Shown: piece after piece, positions 1 through 5,346 of the stretch
Position numbering within the stretch: position 1 is the first letter of the stretch
Layout of the letters: every line of letters begins with the position of its first letter
Assembly: GCA_000438255.1 (NCBI GenBank)
Contig: FR901871.1
Location: forward strand, 1-10,166
Length of the DNA stretch: 10,166 bases
From: Clostridium sp. CAG:389
Lineage (GTDB): Bacteria; Bacillota; Clostridia; TANB77; CAG-508
Direction of reading: 5' to 3'
Program-made: the position numbers and the translations under genes
The notes under the pieces: model-generated
The model's database searches: none
Told to the model about the DNA's origin: nothing
The model's input: only the letters and a program-made list of their open reading frames with translations

Positions 1-80
1 AGGCAACGATACTATAAAAAAATTCTTATTGAACTGTAACAACTAATCTCTTTTTTTGACTCCTCCGTACAAAAATTTCC

Positions 81-109
81 TTGACATCACTCAATTTTTA
101 GCATATACT
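81..109 (+). promoter_or_regulatory. Sigma-A-type promoter of the oxidoreductase operon
   Basis: A consensus -35 box TTGACA (81-86) is followed, after exactly 17 bases, by the -10 box TATACT (104-109). This predicts transcription starting near 115-117 and a leader of about 92 bases before the first gene. It is the only promoter-like pair seen upstream of the four-gene operon. The near-consensus match suits a highly expressed central-metabolism operon. The start point is inferred, not measured. Confidence 0.8.
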
Positions 110-121
110 AGACACATATGA

Positions 122-142
122 TGCGTGCATATAAAACACGCA
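122..142 (+). promoter_or_regulatory. 5'-proximal inverted repeat in the operon leader
   Basis: TGCGTG (122-127) and CACGCA (137-142) are perfect reverse complements separated by 9 bases. The repeat begins only about six bases after the predicted transcription start. It could form a hairpin at the extreme 5' end of the mRNA, a known way to protect a transcript from 5'-end decay, or it could be a repressor operator just downstream of the promoter. The arms contain most of the G and C in an otherwise AT-rich leader. Function is inferred only. Confidence 0.4.
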
Positions 143-207
143 AAATCAAATAATATAATAAAACTTTAATCTTTTTATTAGATAATTTTTAAAGGAGGCA
201 ATAAAAA

Positions 208-786
208 ATGAATAACCTAATAGAAATTAGATGGCACGGAAGAGGCGGTCAAGGTGCAAAAACAGCATCATTACTACTAGCCGACGCCGCATTTAATACT
301 GGAAAATACATTCAAGGATTCCCTGAATATGGACCAGAAAGAATGGGAGCACCAATTACTGCATACAACAGAATTAGTGACAACCCAATTACAGTTCACA
401 GCAACATCTACGAACCAGACTACGTAGTAGTTGTTGATGACACACTACTAGAAACTGTTCCAGTAACAGCAGGATTAAAAGAAACAGGAGCAATTGTAAT
501 AAACACAACAAAATCAGCAGAATATTTAAAAAGTGTACTAAACGGATACAAAGGTAATGTTTATACAATAGATGCAAGAAAAATATCAATTGAAACATTA
601 GGAAGATATTTTCCAAATACACCTATGCTAGCTGCAATAGTAAAAGTAAGTGGAATCATGTCAGACGAAGCTTTTCTTGAAGATATGAAAGGCTCATTTA
701 AACATAAATTTGCTAAAAAACCAGAAGTTATTGATGGAAACATGAAAGCCTTAGAAATGGCTTTAAAAGAAGTAAAAAAAATATAA
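208..786 (+). CDS. porG: 2-oxoacid (pyruvate):ferredoxin oxidoreductase, gamma subunit
   Basis: This 192-residue protein is the gamma subunit of the heterotetrameric oxidoreductase that decarboxylates a 2-oxoacid, with CoA and ferredoxin, to acyl-CoA, CO2 and reduced ferredoxin. The N-terminus carries the family hallmark GRGGQG (about residues 11-16), and further on comes GPERMGAP, typical of POR gamma domains. The length is normal for the family. The ATG is set by a strong AAAGGAGG (191-198) nine bases upstream. It is the first gene of a four-gene operon in gamma-delta-alpha-beta order, the arrangement of four-subunit pyruvate oxidoreductases in Thermotoga and archaea. Pyruvate is the most likely substrate. 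2-Oxoisovalerate (VOR) enzymes share the same folds and cannot be excluded by eye. The enzyme is cytoplasmic. Confidence 0.9.
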   Translation: MNNLIEIRWHGRGGQGAKTASLLLADAAFNTGKYIQGFPEYGPERMGAPITAYNRISDNPITVHSNIYEPDYVVVVDDTLLETVPVTAGLKETGAIVINTTKSAEYLKSVLNGYKGNVYTIDARKISIETLGRYFPNTPMLAAIVKVSGIMSDEAFLEDMKGSFKHKFAKKPEVIDGNMKALEMALKEVKKI

Positions 787-794
787 CAAAAATC

Positions 795-821
795 AACCAA
801 TAAGAAAGTTGTTAATTGGTT
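795..821 (+). repeat. Intercistronic inverted repeat between porG and porD
   Basis: AACCAAT (795-801) and ATTGGTT (815-821) are perfect reverse complements with a 13-base loop. They fill the 53-base gap between the gamma and delta genes and end just before the delta gene's ribosome binding site. The repeat may mark an RNA processing or stabilising point inside the operon, and there is no T-run to make it a terminator. An alternative CAAC/GTTG pairing (794-797 with 808-811) is also possible. Confidence 0.35.
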
Positions 822-824
822 AAA

Positions 825-834
825 AGAAAGGTGA
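825..834 (+). promoter_or_regulatory. Ribosome binding site fixing the porD start
   Basis: AGAAAGGTGA lies about six bases before the ATG at 840. An in-frame TTG at 816 would add eight residues, but it sits inside the inverted repeat and has no comparable purine-rich site at the right distance. The ATG at 840 is therefore preferred. Confidence 0.65.
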
Positions 835-839
835 AAATC

Positions 840-1142
840 ATGTCAAATATAGATAAAACAACACCTATGGAAGAGTTAACAATAGGTGGAAATATATATG
901 AAGCAGGTAATGCAAGAGAATTTAAAACTGGTGATTGGAGAAGTATTAAACCTGTATGGATAGAAGAAAAATGTAAACAATGTGGATTATGCTATCCTGT
1001 TTGTCCAGATAATAGCATTCCTGTTTGTAAAGGTTCTTTAAAAAGAGAAGATTTTAATTATGATTATTGTAAAGGATGTGGCGTTTGTGCAAAAGCTTGC
1101 CCATTTGGTGCAATTGTTATGAAGGAAGAAGGTGCTGAATAA
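840..1142 (+). CDS. porD: 2-oxoacid (pyruvate):ferredoxin oxidoreductase, delta subunit (2[4Fe-4S])
   Basis: This 100-residue delta subunit is the ferredoxin-like component that carries electrons from the catalytic beta subunit to external ferredoxin. It has two classical four-cysteine cluster motifs in its C-terminal half, CKQCGLCYPVCP and CKGCGVCAKACP, each CxxCxxCxxxCP. Together they predict two [4Fe-4S] clusters. The N-terminal 45 or so residues, containing GDWRSIKPVW just before the first motif, are typical of POR delta subunits rather than free ferredoxins. I chose the ATG at 840 over an upstream TTG because of the ribosome binding site. The stop codon overlaps the alpha start by one base (TAATG), so the two are probably translationally coupled. 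Confidence 0.9.
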   Translation: MSNIDKTTPMEELTIGGNIYEAGNAREFKTGDWRSIKPVWIEEKCKQCGLCYPVCPDNSIPVCKGSLKREDFNYDYCKGCGVCAKACPFGAIVMKEEGAE

Positions 1143-2332
1143 TGAGTATAAGAGAAAGATTAAGTGGTAATGAAGCAGTTGCAACTGCTATGAAGCAAAT
1201 TAATCCTGATGTTGTTGCTGCATTCCCTATCACACCATCAACAGAAATTCCTCAATATTTTTCAACATTTGTTGCAAATGGTTCAGTTGATACTGAATTT
1301 GTTGCTGTTGAAAGTGAACATAGTGCTATGAGTGCTTGTATCGGTGCTGAGGCTGCTGGTTCAAGAGCTATGACTGCCACATCTGCAAATGGTTTGTCTT
1401 TAATGTGGGAAATGATTTACATTGCTTCAAGTTTAAGACTTCCAATTGTTATGAATTTAGTTAATAGAGCTGTTTCTGGTCCACTTAACATACACAATGA
1501 CCATTCTGATGCAATGGGAGTTCGTGACGCTGGTTGGATAATGTTATTTTCAGAAAATAATCAAGAGGCTTACGATAACAACTTAATGGCTCACAAAATC
1601 GCTGAAAATAAAGATGTTCAACTTCCAATTATGATTTGCCAAGATGGTTTTATAACATCACATTCAATTGAAAATATTGAATTAGAAAATGACGAAGATG
1701 TTAAAAAGTTTGTTGGTGAATATCACCCAGAACATTATTTATTAAACAAAAAAGAACCAATGGCAATTGGTCCACTAGATTTGCAAGCATATCTTTTTGA
1801 ACACAAAGCTCAACAAGGTTATGCTATGAAAGCTGCTAAACAAGTTATTTTAGATGTTTCAAAAGAATTTGAAAAATGGACTGGTAGACATTATGATTTA
1901 TTTGAAGAATATAAATTAGATGATGCAGAAATTGCTGTTGTTTGTATGAATTCAACCGCTGGTACAACAAAAGCTGTTGTTGATAAATTAAGAGAACAAG
2001 GTATTAAAGCTGGTTTATTAAAAATCAGAGTTTACAGACCTTTCCCAGGTGAAGAAGTTGCAAAAGCCTTATCACATTTAAAAGCTATTGCAGTATTAGA
2101 CAAATCTGATTCTTTAAACGCCATTGGTGGAGCTTTATTTGAAGATGTTGTTTCTAGCATGTATGTTGCAAAACAAAACGTTCCAGTTGTTAATTATGTT
2201 TATGGAATCGGTGGTAGAGATACAACAGAAAAAGAAATAAATTCTGTTTATACAGATTTAGTTGAAATTGCAAAAAACGGAAAAGTTGAAGATCCTTATA
2301 GATATTTAGGACTAAGAAAGGAGGCAAAATAA
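1142..2332 (+). CDS. porA: 2-oxoacid (pyruvate):ferredoxin oxidoreductase, alpha subunit
   Basis: This 396-residue alpha subunit contributes the pyrimidine-binding half of the thiamine diphosphate site and the transketolase-C-like domain. Visible landmarks are PITPST (residues 29-34), ESEHSA (about 57-62, with the conserved acidic residue expected to contact the cofactor), TSANGLSLMWE (80-90) and NIHNDHSD (116-123). Near residues 255-320 is a second Rossmann-like region with the VYRPFP segment of POR alpha chains. Length is typical of the separate subunit. The start overlaps the delta stop by one base, and a GAAGGAAGAAGG stretch lies about ten bases upstream. Only two bases separate it from the beta gene. 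The substrate is probably pyruvate by gene order and overall pattern, which is an inference. Confidence 0.92.
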   Translation: MSIRERLSGNEAVATAMKQINPDVVAAFPITPSTEIPQYFSTFVANGSVDTEFVAVESEHSAMSACIGAEAAGSRAMTATSANGLSLMWEMIYIASSLRLPIVMNLVNRAVSGPLNIHNDHSDAMGVRDAGWIMLFSENNQEAYDNNLMAHKIAENKDVQLPIMICQDGFITSHSIENIELENDEDVKKFVGEYHPEHYLLNKKEPMAIGPLDLQAYLFEHKAQQGYAMKAAKQVILDVSKEFEKWTGRHYDLFEEYKLDDAEIAVVCMNSTAGTTKAVVDKLREQGIKAGLLKIRVYRPFPGEEVAKALSHLKAIAVLDKSDSLNAIGGALFEDVVSSMYVAKQNVPVVNYVYGIGGRDTTEKEINSVYTDLVEIAKNGKVEDPYRYLGLRKEAK

Positions 2333-2334
2333 TC

Positions 2335-3285
2335 ATGGCATATAATGTTAAAGAAATAGTTGCAAATAAGCCTTCAAGATTTACAGAAGGTCATAGAATG
2401 TGTGCCGGATGCGGTGCCCCTGTTGTTGCAAGACACATTTTAAGAGCATTAAAAGAAGATGACCATGCAGTAATATCAACTGCAACTGGATGTATGGAAG
2501 TATCAACATTTATTTACCCATACACAGCATGGACTGATTCATTTATTCATACAGCATTTGAATGTACATCTGCTACTTTATCAGGAGTAGAAGCTGCATA
2601 CAAATCTCTTAAAAAACAAGGAAAATTACCAGAAGATGAACACACAAAATTCATCGCATTTGGTGGAGATGGTGGAACTTATGATATAGGTTTACAATCA
2701 TTATCAGGTGCAATGGAAAGAGGACATGATATGTTATATGTCTGCTATGACAATGGCGCATACATGAACACTGGTATTCAACGTTCATCTGCAACACCAA
2801 AATTTGCAGATACAACAACATCACCAGCTGGAAAAGTTATTCCTGGTAAAATGCAATCAAGAAAAGATTTGACAAAAATAATGGTAGGCCATCACTTACC
2901 ATATGTTGCGCAATCAATTGCAGTAAATAATATGAAAGATTTATATGAAAAAGCTGAAAAAGCAATCTACACAGAGGGTCCAACATTTTTAAATGTTATG
3001 GCTCCTTGCCCAAGAGGTTGGGGTTATGCAACAGAGGATTTAATGAAAATTAATAAATTGGCTGTTGAAACTTGCTACTGGCCTTTATATGAAGTTGTTA
3101 ATGGTGTTTATCATATTTCTTATAAACCTGCTAAAAAACTTCCTATTGAAGAATTTCTAAAACCTCAAAAAAGATTTAAACATATGTTTAAACCTGGTAA
3201 TGAATGGATGATTGAAGAATTCCAAAAAGAGGTTGATGCAAGATGGCAAGAACTTTTGAATTTGGAAGAGATTACAAATAGATAA
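2335..3285 (+). CDS. porB: 2-oxoacid (pyruvate):ferredoxin oxidoreductase, beta subunit (TPP and [4Fe-4S])
   Basis: This 316-residue catalytic subunit binds the thiamine diphosphate phosphate tail and the proximal [4Fe-4S] cluster. Cysteines 23 and 26 (MCAGCG), 53 (ATGCME) and 225 (APCPRGW) are the four cluster ligands expected for the family. The TPP/Mg motif is GGDGGTYDIG (110-119), followed by the D-N-x-x-Y-x-N-T-G segment at 139-147. The AGGAGG site lies inside the end of the alpha gene (about 2319-2324), ten bases before the ATG, so expression is tightly coupled to alpha. It is the last gene of the operon and is followed by a strong terminator. All expected key residues are present. Confidence 0.93.
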   Translation: MAYNVKEIVANKPSRFTEGHRMCAGCGAPVVARHILRALKEDDHAVISTATGCMEVSTFIYPYTAWTDSFIHTAFECTSATLSGVEAAYKSLKKQGKLPEDEHTKFIAFGGDGGTYDIGLQSLSGAMERGHDMLYVCYDNGAYMNTGIQRSSATPKFADTTTSPAGKVIPGKMQSRKDLTKIMVGHHLPYVAQSIAVNNMKDLYEKAEKAIYTEGPTFLNVMAPCPRGWGYATEDLMKINKLAVETCYWPLYEVVNGVYHISYKPAKKLPIEEFLKPQKRFKHMFKPGNEWMIEEFQKEVDARWQELLNLEEITNR

Positions 3286-3314
3286 TCCATATAATTTATT
3301 AATAAAACTTTAAA

Positions 3315-3357
3315 GAGTATATACTTTCTTAATATAAAGTATATACTCCATTTTTTT
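3315..3357 (+). terminator. Rho-independent terminator of the por operon, probably bidirectional
   Basis: A perfect 13-bp stem pairs GAGTATATACTTT (3315-3327) with AAAGTATATACTC (3336-3348) around an 8-base loop. It is followed by CA and a run of seven T (3351-3357). In the plus direction this is a textbook terminator 29 bases after the beta stop. On the minus strand the same stem follows the hicB stop and leads into a moderately T-rich TTTAAAGTTTTATT, so it may also end the convergent hicB transcript. Confidence 0.85.
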
Positions 3358-3802
3358 ATTTATAAATTTCTTTTAATAGTGCTTCTTCCAAAGTCTTAGA
3401 AAAATTGATTTTTAGTTCTTCTGCTTTCGTATTTATCCATTTAGGAATATTTACAGTTTTTTTCACTAACTCTTTTCCCCATTTTTTTGTAAATTCACTT
3501 ATATCTACCGCTATATATGTTTTAAACTTAGAAATATAATCCCAATTTTCTATATCTAACTTTTTTTCAAATTCTTCAATATTTATATCTTGTATCTTAC
3601 TTGCTTTTGGTATTTTATTTTCTTCTTCCATTTCATCTAATACTATTCCAGCAATTAAATCTTCTGCCATTTCCATTACATCTTCTAAATTTTCTCCAAA
3701 AGTGGATGCATTAATATTTAACTCATTTTCTAAATCTGGAACAAATGCAGAATATCCTCCTTCTTTTTCTTCATAAAATAATACTGGATAAATAACTTTC
3801 AT
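3356..3802 (-). CDS. hicB: HicB-family antitoxin
   Basis: This 148-residue protein is read as the antitoxin and autorepressor of a type II HicAB module. Residues 1-68 match the HicB partial-RNase-H fold: a YPVLFY strand, then GGYSAFVPDL (15-24), ASTFGENLEDVMEMAEDLI (32-50) and a final acidic stretch. Residues about 114-146 (KKTVNIPKWINTKAEELK onward) look like a ribbon-helix-helix DNA-binding domain, as in the longer HicB proteins that bind their own operator. The middle segment (70-112) is unassigned. A GGAGGGG site lies just upstream of the ATG. The gene follows hicA by 30 bases, and its stop overlaps the T-run of the por terminator. The toxin upstream is frameshifted, so this may now be an orphan antitoxin. 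Confidence 0.85.
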   Translation of the reverse strand: MKVIYPVLFYEEKEGGYSAFVPDLENELNINASTFGENLEDVMEMAEDLIAGIVLDEMEEENKIPKASKIQDINIEEFEKKLDIENWDYISKFKTYIAVDISEFTKKWGKELVKKTVNIPKWINTKAEELKINFSKTLEEALLKEIYK

Positions 3803-3821
3803 AATTCCCCTCCACTTATTA

Positions 3822-3850
3822 CAAGCTAGGGCTTATTTCAGCCCTGCTTG
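3822..3850 (-). repeat. Strong hairpin spanning the hicA stop region
   Basis: CAAGC plus AGGGCT (3822-3826 and 3828-3833) pair with AGCCCT plus GCTTG (3840-3845 and 3846-3850). The result is an 11-bp, GC-rich stem with one bulged T (3827) and a six-base loop. On the transcribed minus strand it covers the last hicA codons and the TAA, ending about nine bases before the hicB ribosome binding site (3807-3813). No T-run follows, so it is not an intrinsic terminator. It may tune hicB translation or mRNA decay. Confidence 0.5.
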
Positions 3851-4016
3851 TTTTAAGATATTGTTAAGAGTTCCTTTTGGTATATCTCCTTTATGGTTCG
3901 GTACCGGTAAACTTCCGCTTTATTTCATTATGTTTATATATGTAATGAGAACCATTTGTGTGGTGATGATACCAACCGTTGGAGATTAACAATTTCTCTA
4001 ATTCTCGAAATGTCAT
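3833..4016 (-). pseudogene. hicA: HicA-family mRNA interferase toxin, frameshifted
   Basis: HicA toxins are about 60-residue dsRBD-fold ribonucleases that cleave mRNA. Reading from the ATG at 4016 gives MTFRELEKLLISNGWY, then TNGSHYIYKHNEI with the catalytic histidine (H24, in GSH). The frame then runs KRKFTGTEP to a stop after 41 residues. One base over, the rest of HicA is fully recognisable: SGSLPVPNHKGDIPKGTLNN followed by ILKQAGLK and TAA at 3833. Removing a single A near 3919-3921 (AAA on the coding strand) restores a 60-residue, normal-length HicA. The promoter, an AGGAGG site (4024-4029) and hicB are intact, so the damage is confined to one point. It could be a recent inactivating mutation or an assembly error. 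A programmed shift is less likely, because the run is only three bases. Confidence 0.85.
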
Positions 4017-4038
4017 GACTTTTCCTCCTAACGGCTAT

Positions 4039-4067
4039 ATTATACTACGTATTATACGTATTGTCAA
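4039..4067 (-). promoter_or_regulatory. Consensus promoter of hicAB
   Basis: On the minus strand, TTGACA (4067-4062) and TATAAT (4044-4039) are both perfect consensus boxes with a 17-base spacer. Transcription should start near 4032, only a few bases before the hicA AGGAGG site. A promoter this strong fits a toxin-antitoxin operon held down by its own repressor. Confidence 0.85.
4046..4060. promoter_or_regulatory. Palindromic operator in the hicAB promoter spacer
   Basis: TACGTAT-T-ATACGTA is a perfect 7-bp inverted repeat around a single central base. It sits exactly between the -10 and -35 boxes, where a bound protein would block RNA polymerase. HicB proteins with C-terminal DNA-binding domains repress their own operons through such palindromes, so HicB is the natural candidate ligand. 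The palindrome is seen directly; binding is inferred. Confidence 0.7.
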
Positions 4068-4122
4068 TATTTATTATATATTTATATTATTAAACCTTAA
4101 TAAAAAATATGCAAAATTAAAC

Positions 4123-4158
4123 AAAAAAATAGAAGAATATTTTAATCCCTCTATTTTT
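4123..4158 (-). terminator. Terminator of the holB-ricT-ferredoxin operon
   Basis: On the minus strand, 14 bases (4158-4145) pair with 4138-4125 around a six-base loop TAAAAT, with two G-T wobbles. The 3' arm runs into seven T (plus-strand A run 4123-4129). The stem is AT-rich, but its form and its place about 37 bases after the ferredoxin stop fit an intrinsic terminator. Confidence 0.6.
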
Positions 4159-4161
4159 CTC

Positions 4162-4186
4162 AGATTTGAGCTTCATTCTCAAATCT
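4162..4186 (-). repeat. Hairpin directly after the ferredoxin gene
   Basis: AGATTTGAG (4162-4170) and CTCAAATCT (4178-4186) form a perfect 9-bp stem with a seven-base loop, eight bases after the ferredoxin stop. On the minus strand it is followed by A-rich rather than T-rich sequence, so by itself it is not an intrinsic terminator. It lies immediately before the terminator hairpin and may protect the 3' end of the message. Confidence 0.55.
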
Positions 4187-4194
4187 CTATATTT

Positions 4195-4365
4195 TTATTC
4201 TTCTTCTGGTGCTCCAACTGGGCAAACACCTGCGCAAGTACCACAAGAAATACATGCAGATGCATCTATAACAAATTTATCTTCACCTTGTGATATGCAT
4301 CCTACTGGACATTCAGCAGCACAAGCTCCACAAGATATACATTTATCTGTAATTTTATATGCCAT
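4195..4365 (-). CDS. Small 2[4Fe-4S] ferredoxin
   Basis: This 56-residue protein is a clostridial-type ferredoxin, a low-potential cytoplasmic electron carrier. It has two near-symmetric halves: CISCGACAAECP (C9, C12, C15, C19) and CISCGTCAGVCP (C38, C41, C44, C48). Each is CxxCxxCxxxCP, so two [4Fe-4S] clusters are expected. There is one extra cysteine (C23), and the protein ends in an acidic EEE tail. The length is normal for the family. A perfect AGGAGGTG site (4372-4379) lies six bases before the ATG. The gene begins inside the end of ricT, overlapping by 11 bases, so translation is probably coupled. It could accept electrons from the oxidoreductase encoded at 208-3285 or serve the RicT-containing complex. 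The sequence does not decide between these. Confidence 0.93.
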   Translation of the reverse strand: MAYKITDKCISCGACAAECPVGCISQGEDKFVIDASACISCGTCAGVCPVGAPEEE

Positions 4366-5299
4366 TATTCTCACCTCCTAAAACTTTTTTATCTTCCTGC
4401 TCCAATCTTTCAAGCTCTTCTAATTCTTTTTTATTCATAATTTCTTCCTCATCTATTTGCTCTCTCTCAACATCTTTAATTATTGTTACATCTTTTGCAT
4501 CATACTTCTTATATGTATAACCATCTTCGCCCTTAAATTTTATTCTTAATTTTTCTCTTAAAATTTCAATGTTATCTACTTCTCCAACTCCATCTTCTGT
4601 TTTAACAATTGCACCAACATTTGGAAGATGTTTTAGTTTATCTTCATATACATCATTTTCATATTTCAAACAACACATAAGTCTTCCACAATTTCCTGAT
4701 ATTTTTGATGGATTTAATGATATATTTTGTTCCTTTGCCATTTTTATTGACACTGCTTCAAAATCACTTAAAAATGTACAACAACATAATTCTCTACCAC
4801 AAACTCCATTTCCACCAATTCTTTTAACTTCATCTCTTACACCTATTTGACGTAATTCAATTCTTGTTTTATAAATTGCTGCTAAATCTCTAACTAATTC
4901 TCTAAAATCTACTCTACCATCTGCTGTAAAATAAAATAATATTTTACTATTGTCAAATTTGCATTCAACTTCTGTTAAAATCATATTCAATTTATGATCT
5001 TTTATTTTTTGCTCACATACCTTAAATGCTTCTTTCTCTATTTTTTTACATTCTTCATGTCTTTTTATATCTTTACTTGTAGCAATTCTCAAAACCTTTT
5101 TTAATGGTGCTACTATTTTTTCATCATCAACATATCTATTAGGAATTAATACTTCTGCATATTCCTCTCCTTGTGATGTTTCAACTATTACTTTATCACC
5201 TTTTTGTACTTTTATTCCTTTTGGATTAAAAAAATATATTTTTCCTAATTTTTTAAATCTTATTCCTACTATATTTTTCAAGTCTAATTTTCCTTTCAT
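4355..5299 (-). CDS. ricT: RicT/YaaT, PSP1-domain regulatory protein
   Basis: This 314-residue protein belongs to the PSP1/YaaT family (B. subtilis RicT). In B. subtilis, RicT joins RicA (YmcA) and RicF (YlbF) in a complex that binds [4Fe-4S] clusters, assists RNase Y-dependent mRNA maturation and affects sporulation, competence and biofilm formation. The signature is in the PSP1 region: VCGRELCCCTFL (166-177) and GNCGRLMCCLKYE (202-214), giving cysteines 167, 172-174, 204, 209 and 210. The N-terminus is a small beta-rich region, and the C-terminal 40 residues are charged and probably helical. The gene follows holB by 47 bases, as in many Firmicutes. Its ribosome binding site is weak (GATGGAAAA, about 12 bases upstream), but no better in-frame start precedes it. 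Its 3' end overlaps a ferredoxin gene. Whether this organism sporulates cannot be judged here. Confidence 0.88.
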   Translation of the reverse strand: MKGKLDLKNIVGIRFKKLGKIYFFNPKGIKVQKGDKVIVETSQGEEYAEVLIPNRYVDDEKIVAPLKKVLRIATSKDIKRHEECKKIEKEAFKVCEQKIKDHKLNMILTEVECKFDNSKILFYFTADGRVDFRELVRDLAAIYKTRIELRQIGVRDEVKRIGGNGVCGRELCCCTFLSDFEAVSIKMAKEQNISLNPSKISGNCGRLMCCLKYENDVYEDKLKHLPNVGAIVKTEDGVGEVDNIEILREKLRIKFKGEDGYTYKKYDAKDVTIIKDVEREQIDEEEIMNKKELEELERLEQEDKKVLGGENNGI

Positions 5300-5346
5300 T
5301 ATTTTTATTTTCCATCATATGTATTTAAAATTTGGGCATTTATATA

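Noticed and set aside
1..80. Possible C-terminal tail of an upstream gene (plus-strand frame open to a TAA at 37-39) or a minus-strand leader with GGAGGA near 62-67.
   Set aside because: Twelve open codons are not evidence of a gene, no terminator hairpin follows, and the minus-strand GGAGGA has no start codon at a normal distance.
156..180. AT-only hairpin TAATAAAA/TTTTATTA in the por leader, considered as a riboswitch or attenuator part.
   Set aside because: Such pairings are expected by chance in AT-rich DNA, and no conserved riboswitch core is visible.
816..839. Upstream TTG start for the delta subunit adding eight residues.
   Set aside because: It lies in an inverted repeat and has no suitable ribosome binding site; the ATG at 840 has one.
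3919..3921. Programmed ribosomal frameshifting to make full-length HicA.
   Set aside because: The coding-strand run is only three A, the needed shift is +1, and no stimulatory element or slow codon signature is evident; simple mutation or error explains it better.
3356..4067. hicAB region as part of a larger mobile island or defence locus.
   Set aside because: No integrase, transposase, terminal repeats or attachment-site duplications are visible, and both flanks are ordinary housekeeping operons.
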